The translations under genes were made by a program, and so were the position numbers. The notes under the pieces are model-generated. The model searched no databases and had not been told where the DNA came from. It saw only the letters and a program-made list of their open reading frames with translations. A stretch of DNA of 64,000 bases, from NCBI RefSeq assembly GCF_964275005.1, contig NC_092705.1:15003885-15067884 (forward strand), in the 5' to 3' direction. Shown here in pieces: positions 20,801 to 33,800 of the stretch. How positions within the stretch are numbered: the stretch's first letter is position 1; each line of letters starts with the position of its first letter. This DNA comes from Diadema setosum. Taxonomy: Eukaryota; Echinodermata; Echinoidea; Diadematoida; Diadematidae.

Positions 20801-22004
20801 TGACCTGTACCTGAATAGAAATGCTGTCTTTTGTCAAAGCAATTCCTTAACACTTGCAAGAAAGGGCATAATTTCAGGGTGGCAGGGAACACAGAGGAGA
20901 AATTATTGTTTCTTCTTCTTCTCTATCACCTCCCTGATAGCAGGCAGCTTCCACAAAGGAACTCGCTGAAATATATCCTACCAACTCTTGCCTGCACACC
21001 ATAAGAGGTAGAGCAAATCCAGGTTGCCCATGTGGTTGTACTGTTTCTGACACAGTGATCCATTTGTTGGGTGAATATTCACTCTACAAAATTCTCACAG
21101 ACAACTTCCTTACCAAGCAACCAAAAATGATGGGAAGATGTCTTGCTACAACCACAATCAACAGCTGAATGTTTTACCAGGCTCACTCTACTTGGATTCT
21201 GCTCTTTACTCTTGTATCTCCCTCTAAAAATGGAGAAACCTCTCTCTGTTTCATAGTTTCTCTCTCAGTTTTCTTCTTGACTTGCATGCCAAACATACTA
21301 TTGTGCAATCATCGTCGCAAGCCTGTGATAAACTAGTGTTAACTATTCATTGAAAGACTTCATGTGATTGATACAAAAGATAACCGTGCAACCTTTGCAG
21401 TTCTCCATATTGGAGGAAATCAAGCAACGAAGGAGCTACAATGTTTAGAAGGGTAGGATACCGGTAGTGTAGAGTGGTATGGCAAAATTACAGGAGGGGT
21501 GGTGACTTTCCCACGTTTGCAGTGAATAGCACATTGCATCATTGTTCTTGTTAATTCATTGTTCGCTATGAAGTGATAAACTTGTGAGACGATTTAAAGA
21601 TATGCACTAGCATTTGCAAGGTAATTATGGTTCCATCAGAGTACACTTTTGTGAAGAAAATCCAGTCAGACATTAACACAGGTCCTATTCTCAGTGTTGG
21701 AATATGTACAGTAGTTACTTGGTACTATGCGGCACAGTGCCTGCAGCAGGAGGCTATGTACTTTATTGGTACGGTACTGTAAGTTGTGCATGTGCCCATT
21801 TACAGTGTACCTACCCAATACCATAACCTCATGCAGATCCATGAGTTCGGTAGCTCACCTGAGCTATTGCGATCGCTCTTCGTGCGGCGTCTAGAATACG
21901 GCATTTATGATATATGCAAATGTACACCATGCCCCCAGCTTTCAAAGCTGCCCCCCCCCCCCCCATCCCAACCAAGTTTCCAATGTTCTTGAGTAAGAGT
22001 CTGA
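20801..22004. other. Spacer without recognised gene
   Basis: There is a C-run at 21951-21964. No other supported feature. Confidence 0.45.
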
Positions 22005-22550
22005 AGGGCTTTTTACACTTGTGTTTCTTAACCCCGGACTTTCTCTGACCCAGGACTATCGTTAGTCCCGTAACAATTTTTTCAGCTTTTTACACTCGCC
22101 AATTAGTCCCGTACTATCTCTTGTACGGGGCTAAGGAGAAAACTGACCTTTTTACACTCGTATTTCTTAGCCCCGGACTTTCCAAACCACATGAATATTC
22201 ATAATTACGCTGTGTACTGTACACGTACACGCACGCACCGGCAGCACTTGATTACCTCGTTTCTGATTGGTCATTGAGGGTCGGACTTCGTCTCCGTCGC
22301 TTAGCCCAGGATTATTTTTTTGTTCTGTTTACACTCACTTGCTTGGCACCGCAATTGCGGTGCTAACCCCTGCTATTTTGCAGGGCCAGATAGTACCGTA
22401 CTATCGGTGGGGCTAGCCCACTTTGGCAAAAATGAGTGTAAACAGAAAGTGGGCTAAGGATAGTCCCGTACCAACGGTGGGGCTAAGGCCCCCCCTTAGC
22501 CCCACCGTTGGTCCGGGGCTAAGCAAAATTTTACAAGTGTAAAAAGCCCT
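22005..22550. mobile_element. 546-bp TIR element (non-autonomous DNA transposon)
   Basis: The terminal inverted repeats are AGGGCTTTTTACACTTGT at the left and its complement ending at 22550. The interior repeats TAGTCCCGTAC and GGGGCTAAG in both orientations, with TTTACACTCG blocks at 22089 and 22152. It encodes no protein. The target-site duplication is not clear, so the superfamily is left open. Confidence 0.75.
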
Positions 22551-23665
22551 AATGAGAATGCATGGAAGGGGAACTTGCAATACTCAGGTGAGCGCGAGAC
22601 CCTCGGATGTGTTGTTTTTGTCTCATAATCCAATATCCAAATGTTCAGTTTCCTGATCATAACGCGTTACAGAAGGCAGAGTAAGATTGTAAATCTATAA
22701 ACCCATGATACTCCATTGTGATACAATGATACAGATTGTGCAATGTCATGAGTGCAGGGTAAGATTTCTTTTCCTCCCCCCCCCCCCCCCAATTGGTACA
22801 CTTTTTAAACAAACCAGTGTGAAAAGAAAATGTTGGGACTTTGTACTGAATTGACTAGTCTGGAAAAAAGAATAACCACTTTTTCAGTTTGAGATAATTG
22901 AAGAATTTGAGTTTTGGTCAACTTGTGTCTTAGGATTTTATGCTTTGTTCAGATGTAGCAGCTTTTATTTCAGTATGATCTGTACTTGTACACTCTAACC
23001 AGATTCTACAGTGAAGTAAAAACTTATAATATTAGATTGAGTTACCCTTCCTAGCAGAGGTCTTCGAGGATAACTACTACAAGGAGTCTGAATCTTGCTG
23101 AGGGTACTGTACATTTCAATCTATCCCATGGCATGAAAGCACACTTCTCTTGATTGTTACAATACAATGTATATGTTCAGCTGATGGTATCCATTTAGAA
23201 GTAAAAATGTTGATGTTCAGTGATAACTCAGTACTTGTAAGCAAAACATAACTTTCTTTACTACATACATGTAGTTGTTAAACATCCATTGATTAATGAT
23301 CTGGATCCAGTAATGCAGATGTTGTGAGGATTTGTAGTTTGATCTATTTTGCAGCAAACAGTGTCGGCCTTATCCAAAGGTTATTCCGATTAAACAATAC
23401 CATTGTTTGATTTCAGTGTGCTAAGGTATGATATCACAGTGCTGTCATCACAGCAGTATGTTCATGGTTTCATGTCTAATGTCCAACACCTAGCATTTGA
23501 GTGTTTTAGTTCGACTGCTCTGGTGATATCAATGTCTCTGTTGTTATCATCCAGAGCAAGGTCAGAGCTTAAACATACATTTTGCCGGCTCAGTCTCCTA
23601 TCATACATACTTTTATTAGAGTTGACATTTTTACATAAGATACTACATGTAACTGTAAACATAGA

Positions 23666-23704
<39 letters not shown>

Positions 23705-24287
23705 ATTTTGCAAGAAGTGAAAATAGTGTGAACCTAATTTTTAAGTACACACTATATGAATTTTTAGCTTGGCATGTTACTACATGAAAGACTGCCTTCT
23801 GTATGTCCCTCCACATGTATGCCACTGTATACTATCACACTTCACTACCACTTTACACTGCTTATATTTTGATTGCATGAGGCATGCAAAATTCATCTTT
23901 CTTAGCAAAGAAATTACTTTTGCAGATACATCCATTTTTGCAGTATGGAGGGCCTAAGAAAATCTATTTGTGCGGTTGCTCATAAAGTGGGGTGTTCTTT
24001 AACAGGATAGAGCAAATTGAAACTACAGTGTATAACAAAATGACCAAAAATTTTATCTAACAAGAAACAATTGAAAGTTACAGGATTTTTATATGTTTTT
24101 CACTGAGATATTCATAACAATCAAAATAAGTTGAGGTGATGATGTCATCAATCAACTCACAACCCTCCCATATGAGTGTTTCTACATTTTCGTTTATAAA
24201 GAAATACAATGCAATTAGCAACCACGACTCTGGATGGATGTACAATGTACAAACAATATAGAGTCTCGTGGTTTGAGCTCTGGTCAT
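22551..24287. other. Spacer with a GT microsatellite
   Basis: A (GT)n tract lies at 23667-23703 and a C-run at 22777-22790. No exon or repeat family is recognised. Confidence 0.5.
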
Positions 24288-24804
24288 TTAACCCGCTGAG
24301 GACGGACTGATTTTGCTACAACAGGCATTTCCCATAGACACCTGCCGGAGTGTACAGTTCGACCTCGATTATCCGGCCATGTCGGGACCGGCGTTCATCC
24401 GGATAAGCGAATTGGCCGGATATAGGAGACACAATGTTAATGTATAGCCGCCGTCCAAGCTGCCGTCCCAGTGCTCTGGCAGCTAGGCAGGTAGCGTACC
24501 CCGCAATGGTGGAGTAATCTATGCTAGCCTGCGCAAAATTGTAGTCCCTTCTTCACAAAATAAAGTATATCTTTATGTGAAAATCATACAGGTTTTACCT
24601 CATTAGATATTGAGAAACCTATCATGCACATCTAATGAAATTAGTGAAATAGATCCATGAAAGTCTCTGTTTTTTCTCAATTTTTGGATGAAAAAAAAAA
24701 GTCCTTCACTGCCTGAACGCGTCCGGATAATAAAGATTTCCGTACAAAAGGAGGCCGGATAATCGAGGTCGAACTGTACTCGGGACTCGTCCTCAACAGG
24801 TTAA
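24288..24804. mobile_element. TTAA element with CCGCTGAGGACG ends
   Basis: The left end is TTAACCCGCTGAGGACG and the right end is CGTCCTCAACAGGTTAA, imperfect inverted repeats flanked by TTAA. Most of the length is the pogo-like MITE inserted in its middle. A related fragment (CAAAATCAGCTCGTCCTCA) lies at 50806-50826. Confidence 0.65.
24355..24776. mobile_element. Pogo-like Tc1/mariner MITE
   Basis: This is a 422-bp element with near-perfect inverted ends: CAGTTCGACCTCGATTATCC at left and its complement at right. It is flanked by TA on both sides. Ends of this type and a TA duplication are typical of the pogo/Tigger group. It encodes no transposase. Confidence 0.85.
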
Positions 24805-25437
24805 TATCACTGAACATTAAACTTTCCAGTGTTTCTTTTTGTATCCAGAGGCAGCCAGAAATTGTTACTCTTGTTGTTACATGATATCAAGAGAAACAAA
24901 ACAAGAGGTGCAAAGTCCAAAAAGTTGTTTATCAAATTGTAGGCTCTCTTAACAAAGACATTGTAAATTACATGTAGTTAATGTCAGTAGTTCATGGCTG
25001 TCTAGTACTGCCCTCATGTACAGTGTATTTGGCATCAATGATATTTTTGTTAGTCATAGCGTAGGACCTTGACTGGGGCATGTGTCCTATACATCTAGGC
25101 ATTAAAACTACTTTTTTGGGGGGAGGGGGGTGATTTTTCTTTTTAACACGTGAGATGTTTGTGGCAAAAAATGATGTCAGAGTTGGATGGAAGTGTATCT
25201 TTTTTGGGAATTGGGTCTCAAACTATGATCACTGACGCCAGTACACAGGCATCGACTTGTTATGTTTATGTACACATTTACAAGAAACAGACTTTGCTTT
25301 TCTTTTGTAGATCAAAAGATCACAGTTGTGGCTTTCATATTGTGAATGATGGCATTTGAAAGTAATTTTGGTAAGACAGCATGGAAACTAAGAAACTTGC
25401 GAGGGGAACTGATGTATTTCATGTCTGTCCTATATAT

Positions 25438-25835
25438 TTAAAGGGTGTGTACAATTCTGGTTGAGGTGACGATTTAGCTTTTAACGTTTTGCGAGATATT
25501 CAGAAACCACTCTATGAGATGTCAAAGAGCATGCAATTCTAAGGGGTATCAACAGTTTATTTGATGAAAATCAGTTTTGAACTGGCTAAGATATCCAAAA
25601 ACAAGGTGACACATAGAGATCCTAATAAAATGCGAGGCCTGTCGCCTTTTATTATTTTCACTTTTTTGGATATCTCAGCCATTCGAAAACCAAATTTCAT
25701 CAAATAAACATTGAATCCTTCTTAAAATGACATGCTCTTTCATACATGTATTTCATAAGAGGTTTCTCCTTATCTCACATACTAATGTTATAAACCTGAA
25801 TCCCCACCTCAACCAGTACTGTACAGTCCCTTTAA
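25438..25835. mobile_element. TTAA foldback MITE, copy 3 (intact)
   Basis: This copy has ends TTAAAGGGTGTGTACA and CTGTACAGTCCCTTTAA. The two halves are nearly complementary, with GAGATATCCAAAA at left and TTTTGGATATCTCAGCC at right. It contains no coding sequence. Confidence 0.85.
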
Positions 25836-27966
25836 GCTTGATGTCAGTCAGGGTTTCAAGCTTGCCAAGTAAGAACAAGAGATTACTGTATATAATCAAA
25901 GAAATACAAATGAAGTCATACATTGTAGATGTTGACAGATCAGTTCAATTAAATTCAGTTCATTTTCTCAGCATAAAAGTCCTGACAAAAAAGAATTCTC
26001 ATGTAGAACAATATACACATAAAAATAAAGTTGAAGATTGTGGATATCAACATGCGTGATAATATCACTAACTTTGTAACGAGGGGAAGCAGAAAAAAAG
26101 AAAGAAATGGGAATCATCCTTATAATTAGGCCAACCCATAAAAATGGTTAAACCCAGTTAATGATAAAAAAATTTAAAATCACAAGACATATAACAATGC
26201 ATTTAACAACCCCCCCCCCCCCACAAAAAAAAAAAAATGAACAGGAAGCAATACAACTTTACATGCACAATGCGTTACGTACTCGAAAGATGTGCAATTT
26301 CTTCAAAAAAAGATGATAAAGTTTCAGAGTGGTGAATTTTCTCCGTAATCAAAATTTCATACCAAAGGACCCTGAAATATGAAACAGACTTTCTGTGTGA
26401 AAGCATATATGTACATATGAGAGAGAGAGAGAAAAAAAAAAAGAAGATGTTCTGACTTTTAGGTAAAATTTGCAGCCCTGCTACTTTGGTAAGGATGAAT
26501 AATAAACTTGTTGCAATTTAGATTAAGATATTTCACAAGAGAGATAGATAAAATATTTCTGTAGTAATATAAAAGTTCCTGATTAAAACTTTTTTAAAAA
26601 ATCGTAGATATTCATAAAACAAAGGACAATGCATAAGAGATTGTAGTGGTATAACCCCAAAAGTTGAATGATAAATGATGCTCACATAGTAGTCACTGCA
26701 TGATTTTGAAGTTTAAAAAGTCTGTCCAAGTAGGTGTTAAGAATATTTACCATTATTGTTTGCTATTGCAAATAATACAACGTTGTATCTTTTCTTTGAT
26801 TACTTGTTACTCGTTACTTGTTGCAGTAATCCCAATTGCAGCTCCAAGGAAGCTATACTGGGATGCAAAATCGTGTCATGTGCCAATATCATTTGATATC
26901 AGTTTATTATTGATTGTTATGCCTAAAAACTTAAAGAACAAGGTAGGTTTGCAAGATGTGTAATGCAACTTGTATTACACATCTTGCAAATGTTATAGTT
27001 ATGTGATTTAATATTTTTGTTTGTGAACGTCATGAAATTGGTTTTTATTGGTATCGACAGAGAATTTATTCATACTTACCCACATACATGGTTGTAGATG
27101 TTATACCCAATTTATTATTAGAATTTGCAAAACAGATCTTTATGAGACATTAATATATTTTCATTATTTACAATTTCTATGTGAAAACTATGATTCCTGT
27201 GAAGGATTTGCAAATCATAATTTAAGAGGAAATTATTGTTTTTCTTTAATGTACATGATAATTAATCTACACGTTGTACCATCACTGTAGCTGTTGTCAT
27301 GTGTGAAGTCAACCACTCATCAAGATTATCTTGCAAGTCATGATTTGTGAAACATACGCTGTATTACTGTCTGTATACAGTACTTTGTATCACATCATAC
27401 CACTCAATGTTTTCAATTCAGTGCAAGAAGGACCTCAAGTACCAAGCTTCTTTATGCAGTGCTTTAATATACACATGTAATCTGCACATTTGGACCAAGG
27501 TTTAAGTGCCTCTCAATGGCCACATTGATAACAGTGACGTGAATCCCAGGCATATGATATTAATTGATGCACATAAATACATACATTCATCAGCGTGTAA
27601 CACTTCTGTAGACCTTTCCTATTCCTCTTGAGATCGCTGCTAAAAACAGCAAGGGATCTGGGCAAATACTCCAGTGATCATCTTTTTGTCCACTGGAACA
27701 TTTGCCACTTTTATGCATTGTCTATTATTATGCATCTTAGATGTCCCTTGACTTGTGCATGTAAGTATGTTGGAGAAGGCTTCTTTTTCTTTCACTGTCA
27801 TTATGCAGTATTTGGATATTATGCTTTTGACAGAGTGCAGTTTGAAAAAAAAAGAAGTGCGAGGATGTTAGTATTTTACAGTTTTCAGACCATGTTTTAC
27901 TAAAGGTTGTCTTGTTTATCATCTCCCCATTCCAGGTTCACCACCTCAAAGCGATAAAAAGCGATA
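25836..27966. other. Upstream region of MOGAT
   Basis: A C/A-run lies at 26211-26237. CTCCCCATTCCAG at 27922-27934 is a good splice acceptor, so a non-coding 5' exon probably lies further left. No TATA box or CpG island stands out. Confidence 0.4.
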
Positions 27967-28142
27967 ATGGATGCAACAGACAATACAGACGGTGCTACCG
28001 TGCAATCAGATCACGGCAGTGAAGCTCCCTCGTTAGACCAAGACAGCAACAAGACAAACGGTAGCACCACTGACCACAAGAACGGCACGACGACAGGTAA
28101 ACAGGAGGAAGCATCGCCAGAGGTCAAGGATGACCACAAGGG
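27967..28142 (+). CDS. MOGAT2: MOGAT exon 1 (start codon, acidic/Thr-rich N-terminus)
   Basis: This exon encodes residues 1-58 plus two bases. The sequence is rich in Asp, Asn, Ser, Thr and Lys with no hydrophobic segment. The ATG has A at -3 and G at +4. The GTATGA donor leaves GG, and exon 2 supplies the third base of Gly59. Vertebrate MOGATs start close to exon 2 here ([12 protein letters not shown]), so this exon is an added N-terminal tail. If exon 1 were not used, ATG codon 68 in exon 2 would be the next start. Confidence 0.75.
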
Positions 28143-30792
28143 GTATGAATCACAAGACTAGCTCTCATTCACACCAATGTGAAACAATGTATTGTATGAG
28201 TGTTTATTTCCCTCCTAGACTGGCTGTGGTGTCACTAATGTGAAATAATAGATCTTTGTATTATTATGAGTGTTTATTTCCCTCCTAGACAATTGGTTTT
28301 GGTGTCACTAATGTGAAACAATAAATCTTTGTATTATGAGTGTTTATTTCCCTCCTAGACAATTGGTTGTAGTGTCACCAATGTGAAACAATAAATCCTT
28401 GTATCATATAAGTGTTCATTTTTCTCCTAGACTATTGGTTGTAGTGTAGGTGGTTATAGCTTTTGGTTTACAGTTTACATAGCACGGTGCTAGAAACCCA
28501 CATTTGGACTACCAAAACTTGAAATCTTCTGTTGAATAGACAAGATTTTTAAAAAAAATGAACGAACATTTGTTTCATGTGAAATTTGGTATACCATACC
28601 CATGAAATCTGTGGTTAACTTACTCATTTTGTCTCTTCTGGACTGCATGCAGACAAGTCTGTATTGACTTAGTCCACTGAAGACTTTGAACATTCTTACA
28701 TGAAAGAGCATGATGACTACACTGAGTTCTGTCTGCAATCACAGAAGAAGAAAATCAATGTGCTTTTTGGTAGGCTGCTTTTATCATGTTTTAGAATGTA
28801 TCTTTATGCTCACAATTTCATCATGACGAAATATCCCACAATTTGTTAATGTGAGGTGACTTTCAAAGCAAAACAATGTTCCTAACTCACAGTCTTGATA
28901 ATCTTTGTTTGAATATATAGAAATATATCTTTATTTAAAAATTTGTACACAAGAATAAGAATGAAAAATATGCACACATGCATGCACACATTCACTGACA
29001 CATAAATTGTTGCACAGATTTTTTTTTTTTTAATTGATTCATGAAAACAAGACAAGTTTAATGTTGGTATGAGGAACATATTGCATTGATCATTTTCAGG
29101 TACCAAACTGCCAGTACCCATGATGCATTAGATCTACAGATCAAGTCTGCAGATTTGCAGTAAACTTTTAGCAACCACATTTAATAGCTCTTTCTGAAAG
29201 CATATGAGTTGGTAGTTTGACTATCTTGGTGTATTGTGATACATCAAGAACAACTCTAATTTCATTCATGGAGTGCGAAAAAACAAAAATCAGTGCTAAT
29301 AGATAAGTGAATGGATGAATGAATAAAGAAGAAAAAATAGCTTATAATTGCATGATATATTTCTTCTACGGAATTATCTTATTAACACTCTTGCCTTCTT
29401 TCAGTTCGTCTGTGAAATTAATATTGGCTGTATCAGTATTGCAACCATAAATTCACATTTCAAGTAACTGATCATTTGCTGCATTATTAATCAAAGAAGT
29501 GACCTGAGCTATTTCAGTTGGGAATTTTTCTTATCTAGATATTACTTCCTATTTCTGCTGGAGAGATGTACCTAGAAGAAAGTGCTCATTTTACACAGGA
29601 AATCAGCTTTGAATGGCTCTTCCGTACACCTGCAAAAATGTATGAAAACCTAGTTATGAGTGGAGAGGCAGCGAGCAACTGTTTTAGTTCCCATACTAAA
29701 TTTATAAAATGACCTTTTGACTCTAATATTAACTGTACAACAATGTGCAACAGAGCAATATGTGAAATTTTGATTCATAAGTACAATATCTTTTGTTTAA
29801 TGGTGTCCAGAATTTATATTTTATTATCCATTTTGTAATTTGATTTGACATTTTGTTGTATTAAAAAACACACAAGAAAACTGATATTTCAGGTAAAGAA
29901 ATAGTAATTTCAGCAAGTAGCAATTTAATGATACTCTTTGTACATGTCATGATGGGCACACACAACTCATTTCATTGCAGATCAAGTCATGCCCATGGAT
30001 AACCAAGGTATACGGTGGCTTCTGAACATAGTTGTGTTTCACATGATGTGTAGTTGCAGATCTTATTTCTGCAGATGCAATGGTTGGATCAGGGAGGTGG
30101 GAAGGCCACCTCCCTGGTTGGATCCAGCCATGGTGCACCCATGGGACTCATAAACATACTGTATACGCCAAATATTTTGCTAGGTTTTTATTTTCGAGAA
30201 TTTTGTGAATCAGGTGCTATTCGCGAAATTAAAGACACGCGAAAATATTGACTCTGATCCCGATGTGAATGTGACGTGCGCATGTGCGTTTCTCTGTTCG
30301 GTGCAGGACTCCACGATCGCGAATTTAACCACTCACGAAATTGTCGGGAATTCCTGATTCGCGAAAATTTAGACTCGCGAAATATATGGCGTATACAGTA
30401 TTTACATGTAATGGGACTCTGATTTTTCCTGCACATATCCCAGACTTAAAGGGATGGTATAGTATTGGTTGAGGTGAGGATCCCACCTTTAACATTATGT
30501 GAGATCCATGTATTTAGAAATCACTCTATGAAATGTTAAAGAGCCTACAATTCTAAGGGGAATTGAAAATCTATTTGATGAAAATGGGTTTGAAATGACT
30601 GAGATATCCAAAAACAGTGTAAAACAAATCTAGATCCTAATAAAAGTCATGGCCTGTCGCATTTTATTAGGATCGCTTTTTTGGATATCTCAGCCGCCAT
30701 TTCAAGACCAATTTTCATCAAATAAACTGTGAATTCCTCAAAGAGGTACATGTGCTTTCATATTTTATAAGAGGTTTCTCATTATCTCACAA

Positions 30793-30839
<47 letters not shown>

Positions 30840-33800
30840 GTTGGAAACCTGCAGCCCCATCTGAACCAAACCTGTAATATCCCTTTAAATCTTCAACTGT
30901 ACAGTGTATGTACAGAGTATATGCTTGGTCATGAATTAGTTAAATACATTGTATTTCACAAGGCTGGCATGTTTTTATACCAGAACTATGGTGCTGTTGA
31001 TTCAGAAGTTCTGATGAGAATGCATTGTTGGGTGATATTTACGTTGGATCAAAACAAATATCCCGCGAACATGAGGTCACAGTGCACTTTTTTGTCATGA
31101 AAGTGATATCGCTGGTATTGTTTGAGATTTCAAGGTTTCAGTGTGTTCTGTTTTTCCTGATTAATATCAGTATCAACTATCCCATTGTAGTTTTAACCAG
31201 TTTATCTACCAACTTGCCAGAGACATCTGATAATAGAGCGATGATGTGATAGAATAAGATAAATTGCAATCTAGCAACCCAACCTGATTATGAACTGTAA
31301 GTAACACACTGGCTAGAGTTAAAGGGTGTTTACAGTTCTGGTTGAGGTGAGGATTTAGCTTTTAACATTTTGCGAGATGTTCAGAAACCACTAAATGAGA
31401 TGTCAAAGAGCATGCAATTCTAAAGGGTATCAAAAGTTTATTTAATGAACATTGGTTTTGAAATGGCTGAGATATCCAAAAACAAGGTGAAACAAAGAGA
31501 TCCTAATAAAAGGCGTGGCCTGTCGCCTTTTATTATTATCACTTTTTTGGATATCTTAGCCATTTGAAAACCGATTTTCATCAAATAAACATTGAATCCT
31601 TCTTAAGATTACATGCTCTTTCATATTTCATCAGAGGTTTCTCATTTATCTCACTTTGGAATGTTCAAAACATGAATCCCCACCTCAACCAGTACTGCTT
31701 TACAGTCCCTTTAAGTTAATCTCATTGACAAATTGTGGTAATTATGGAAGCAAGCATTGATTAAAACAAACAGATTTAAAAAAAAAAAACAGAAATTGAT
31801 CAATAACAGGCATTGATATCCTTGGGACTTATGATTGACCTTTGACCCATCCCCCAACCAATTAAAAAAGACAAAATGTAGCAAAACAAAACAAAACAAA
31901 GCAAAAACATTCTGCTGCCCCTGCTGAGGATGACAGGATGGGAGAGCTCAAACAATATCCCAGTAAAATGTCAATGACAGTCAGAATTTTCCTAAATTAG
32001 GTACAGATATTGGAAAATTCATATCTGATAAAATATGTGTTATTAAGGGGAAAAAATCTTTTTTCTTTTTTCAATGTGTAGAACCCTTGGGATATTGTCC
32101 TGCTAGTGGTTGATATGAAATGAATTGCACATATCAAAAAGCCATAAACTTTGATCTTTCTGTAGATTAGTATAGAAGGTCCAAATTCCCACCCCATCCA
32201 CTACCCTCTGGTGTTGACTTACTTAGCAGAGTCAACATGTAAAGTTCACCAAGATATAGAGCATGGTATTATCAATGAGCTATCTTATCCTTGACTGATT
32301 GTAGGCCTCCAATCTTAGTGTTTCAGTTAGGGCCTTATCCCAGCATTTTGCATGTTGAATGGATTTTGCCCGAAGCAACTGGACAATTGAGCGCAGAATA
32401 GAATAGAACCACAAAGCTGTCTTGAAGCACACTGGAGGACAGTGATATTATATTGGTTGGGGTTTTGTGGAATATTAAAGCAGTTAGAAGTGATATCAGC
32501 CATATTTTCTAGTACACTTCATTGTTGGCCATCATGGTGTATGGATTTCTAGACAGGCAAGTATTATATTTTTCCCTCAATCTGGATATTTAAAGCGTAT
32601 GGGTTAACTCATTTTACTGACACACAAATGCAGAAAGCCCCACCAGGCTTCCTGCATTTGTAGCTGATTTTGTAATTTTTGACATCAGTGACTGATACCA
32701 TGAACAAATGAAGAGTTTGATCTCAAAATGGGCTAAGTGCCATTTTCTGACGTTTTCATTAAGTAAGTCCATCATCATATAGAACAAAACTAAACCTTTT
32801 CTGTGATACACACCTCACTAGTAACATAACAAGGAATATTGTGATCTTGAAGTTATGAATAAGAAGTCTCATATTTTCTTATTTTCTGTGTTTTTTTAGC
32901 AGATTTAATCACAAATATCTTAAGATCTTAATAAGAATAGATGTTAGCACGTTTTTACGATCTCACTCTTCAAATGTTTTAAACTACAAACTTCTATGCC
33001 TTTGCGAGAAAGCGACTTTGCAGTCATTATTCTGTGAACACAAGAATGGGCAGAGAAATGCTGGGGATAGTAAAAATGAAAGGCTTTCACAGGGCCAGAA
33101 GACAAGTTATGTGTCATGCTTTTTGTTCTACTTTTGTGGGTCTGAAAGCAAACCAGAATCACATTTCCCAAGTCTTCTTTAGCCAATCATGGTCTTAATG
33201 TGTTTTCCAGTCCATTTTTTTTTTCTTCTCAGTTTTGTATGCATGTTTTTTGTTGTCTGAACATTTGACTCCCAAGACAGGTTTGTAGAGGGAGAGCTCA
33301 GCCTGGCCGTGTATTCTCTTCTGTGATAAACATTTATTATACTGCAGCCTTTATTGATAATAGGGAGAGGGTTTCAACCATTATAATTTCCATGCTTCAA
33401 CAAATTTGAGTATACATACCTGATATTAAAGTGCTGGCTAACTTTGCTCAGATAGCTGATCTTCATCATTGCTTATAGTATACTTGCAGCAAATGTGTTG
33501 ATTTCATTGGGCTTCACTGTGTTTATTTCATTTTTTAACACATTAACTGTATCCCTTTATATGCACACCATCAAAAAAAAAAAAAAAAAAAAAACAGCAT
33601 TGATACCAGCACATCATACATTGTTCAATAAATTTTCTGCATCTCAATAGCTATCTAGACAAGTTTTGGTGTATGTTTTACAAATTGCAAATTTACTTTT
33701 GGGTTCTTGCTGAGAGATGAAGGAGAGTGTGCTTTTGTTTCCCTATGATAGCAACCTGTGCACGCAAACAGTGGCAGTGTTTTTAATGAATAGCATTATT

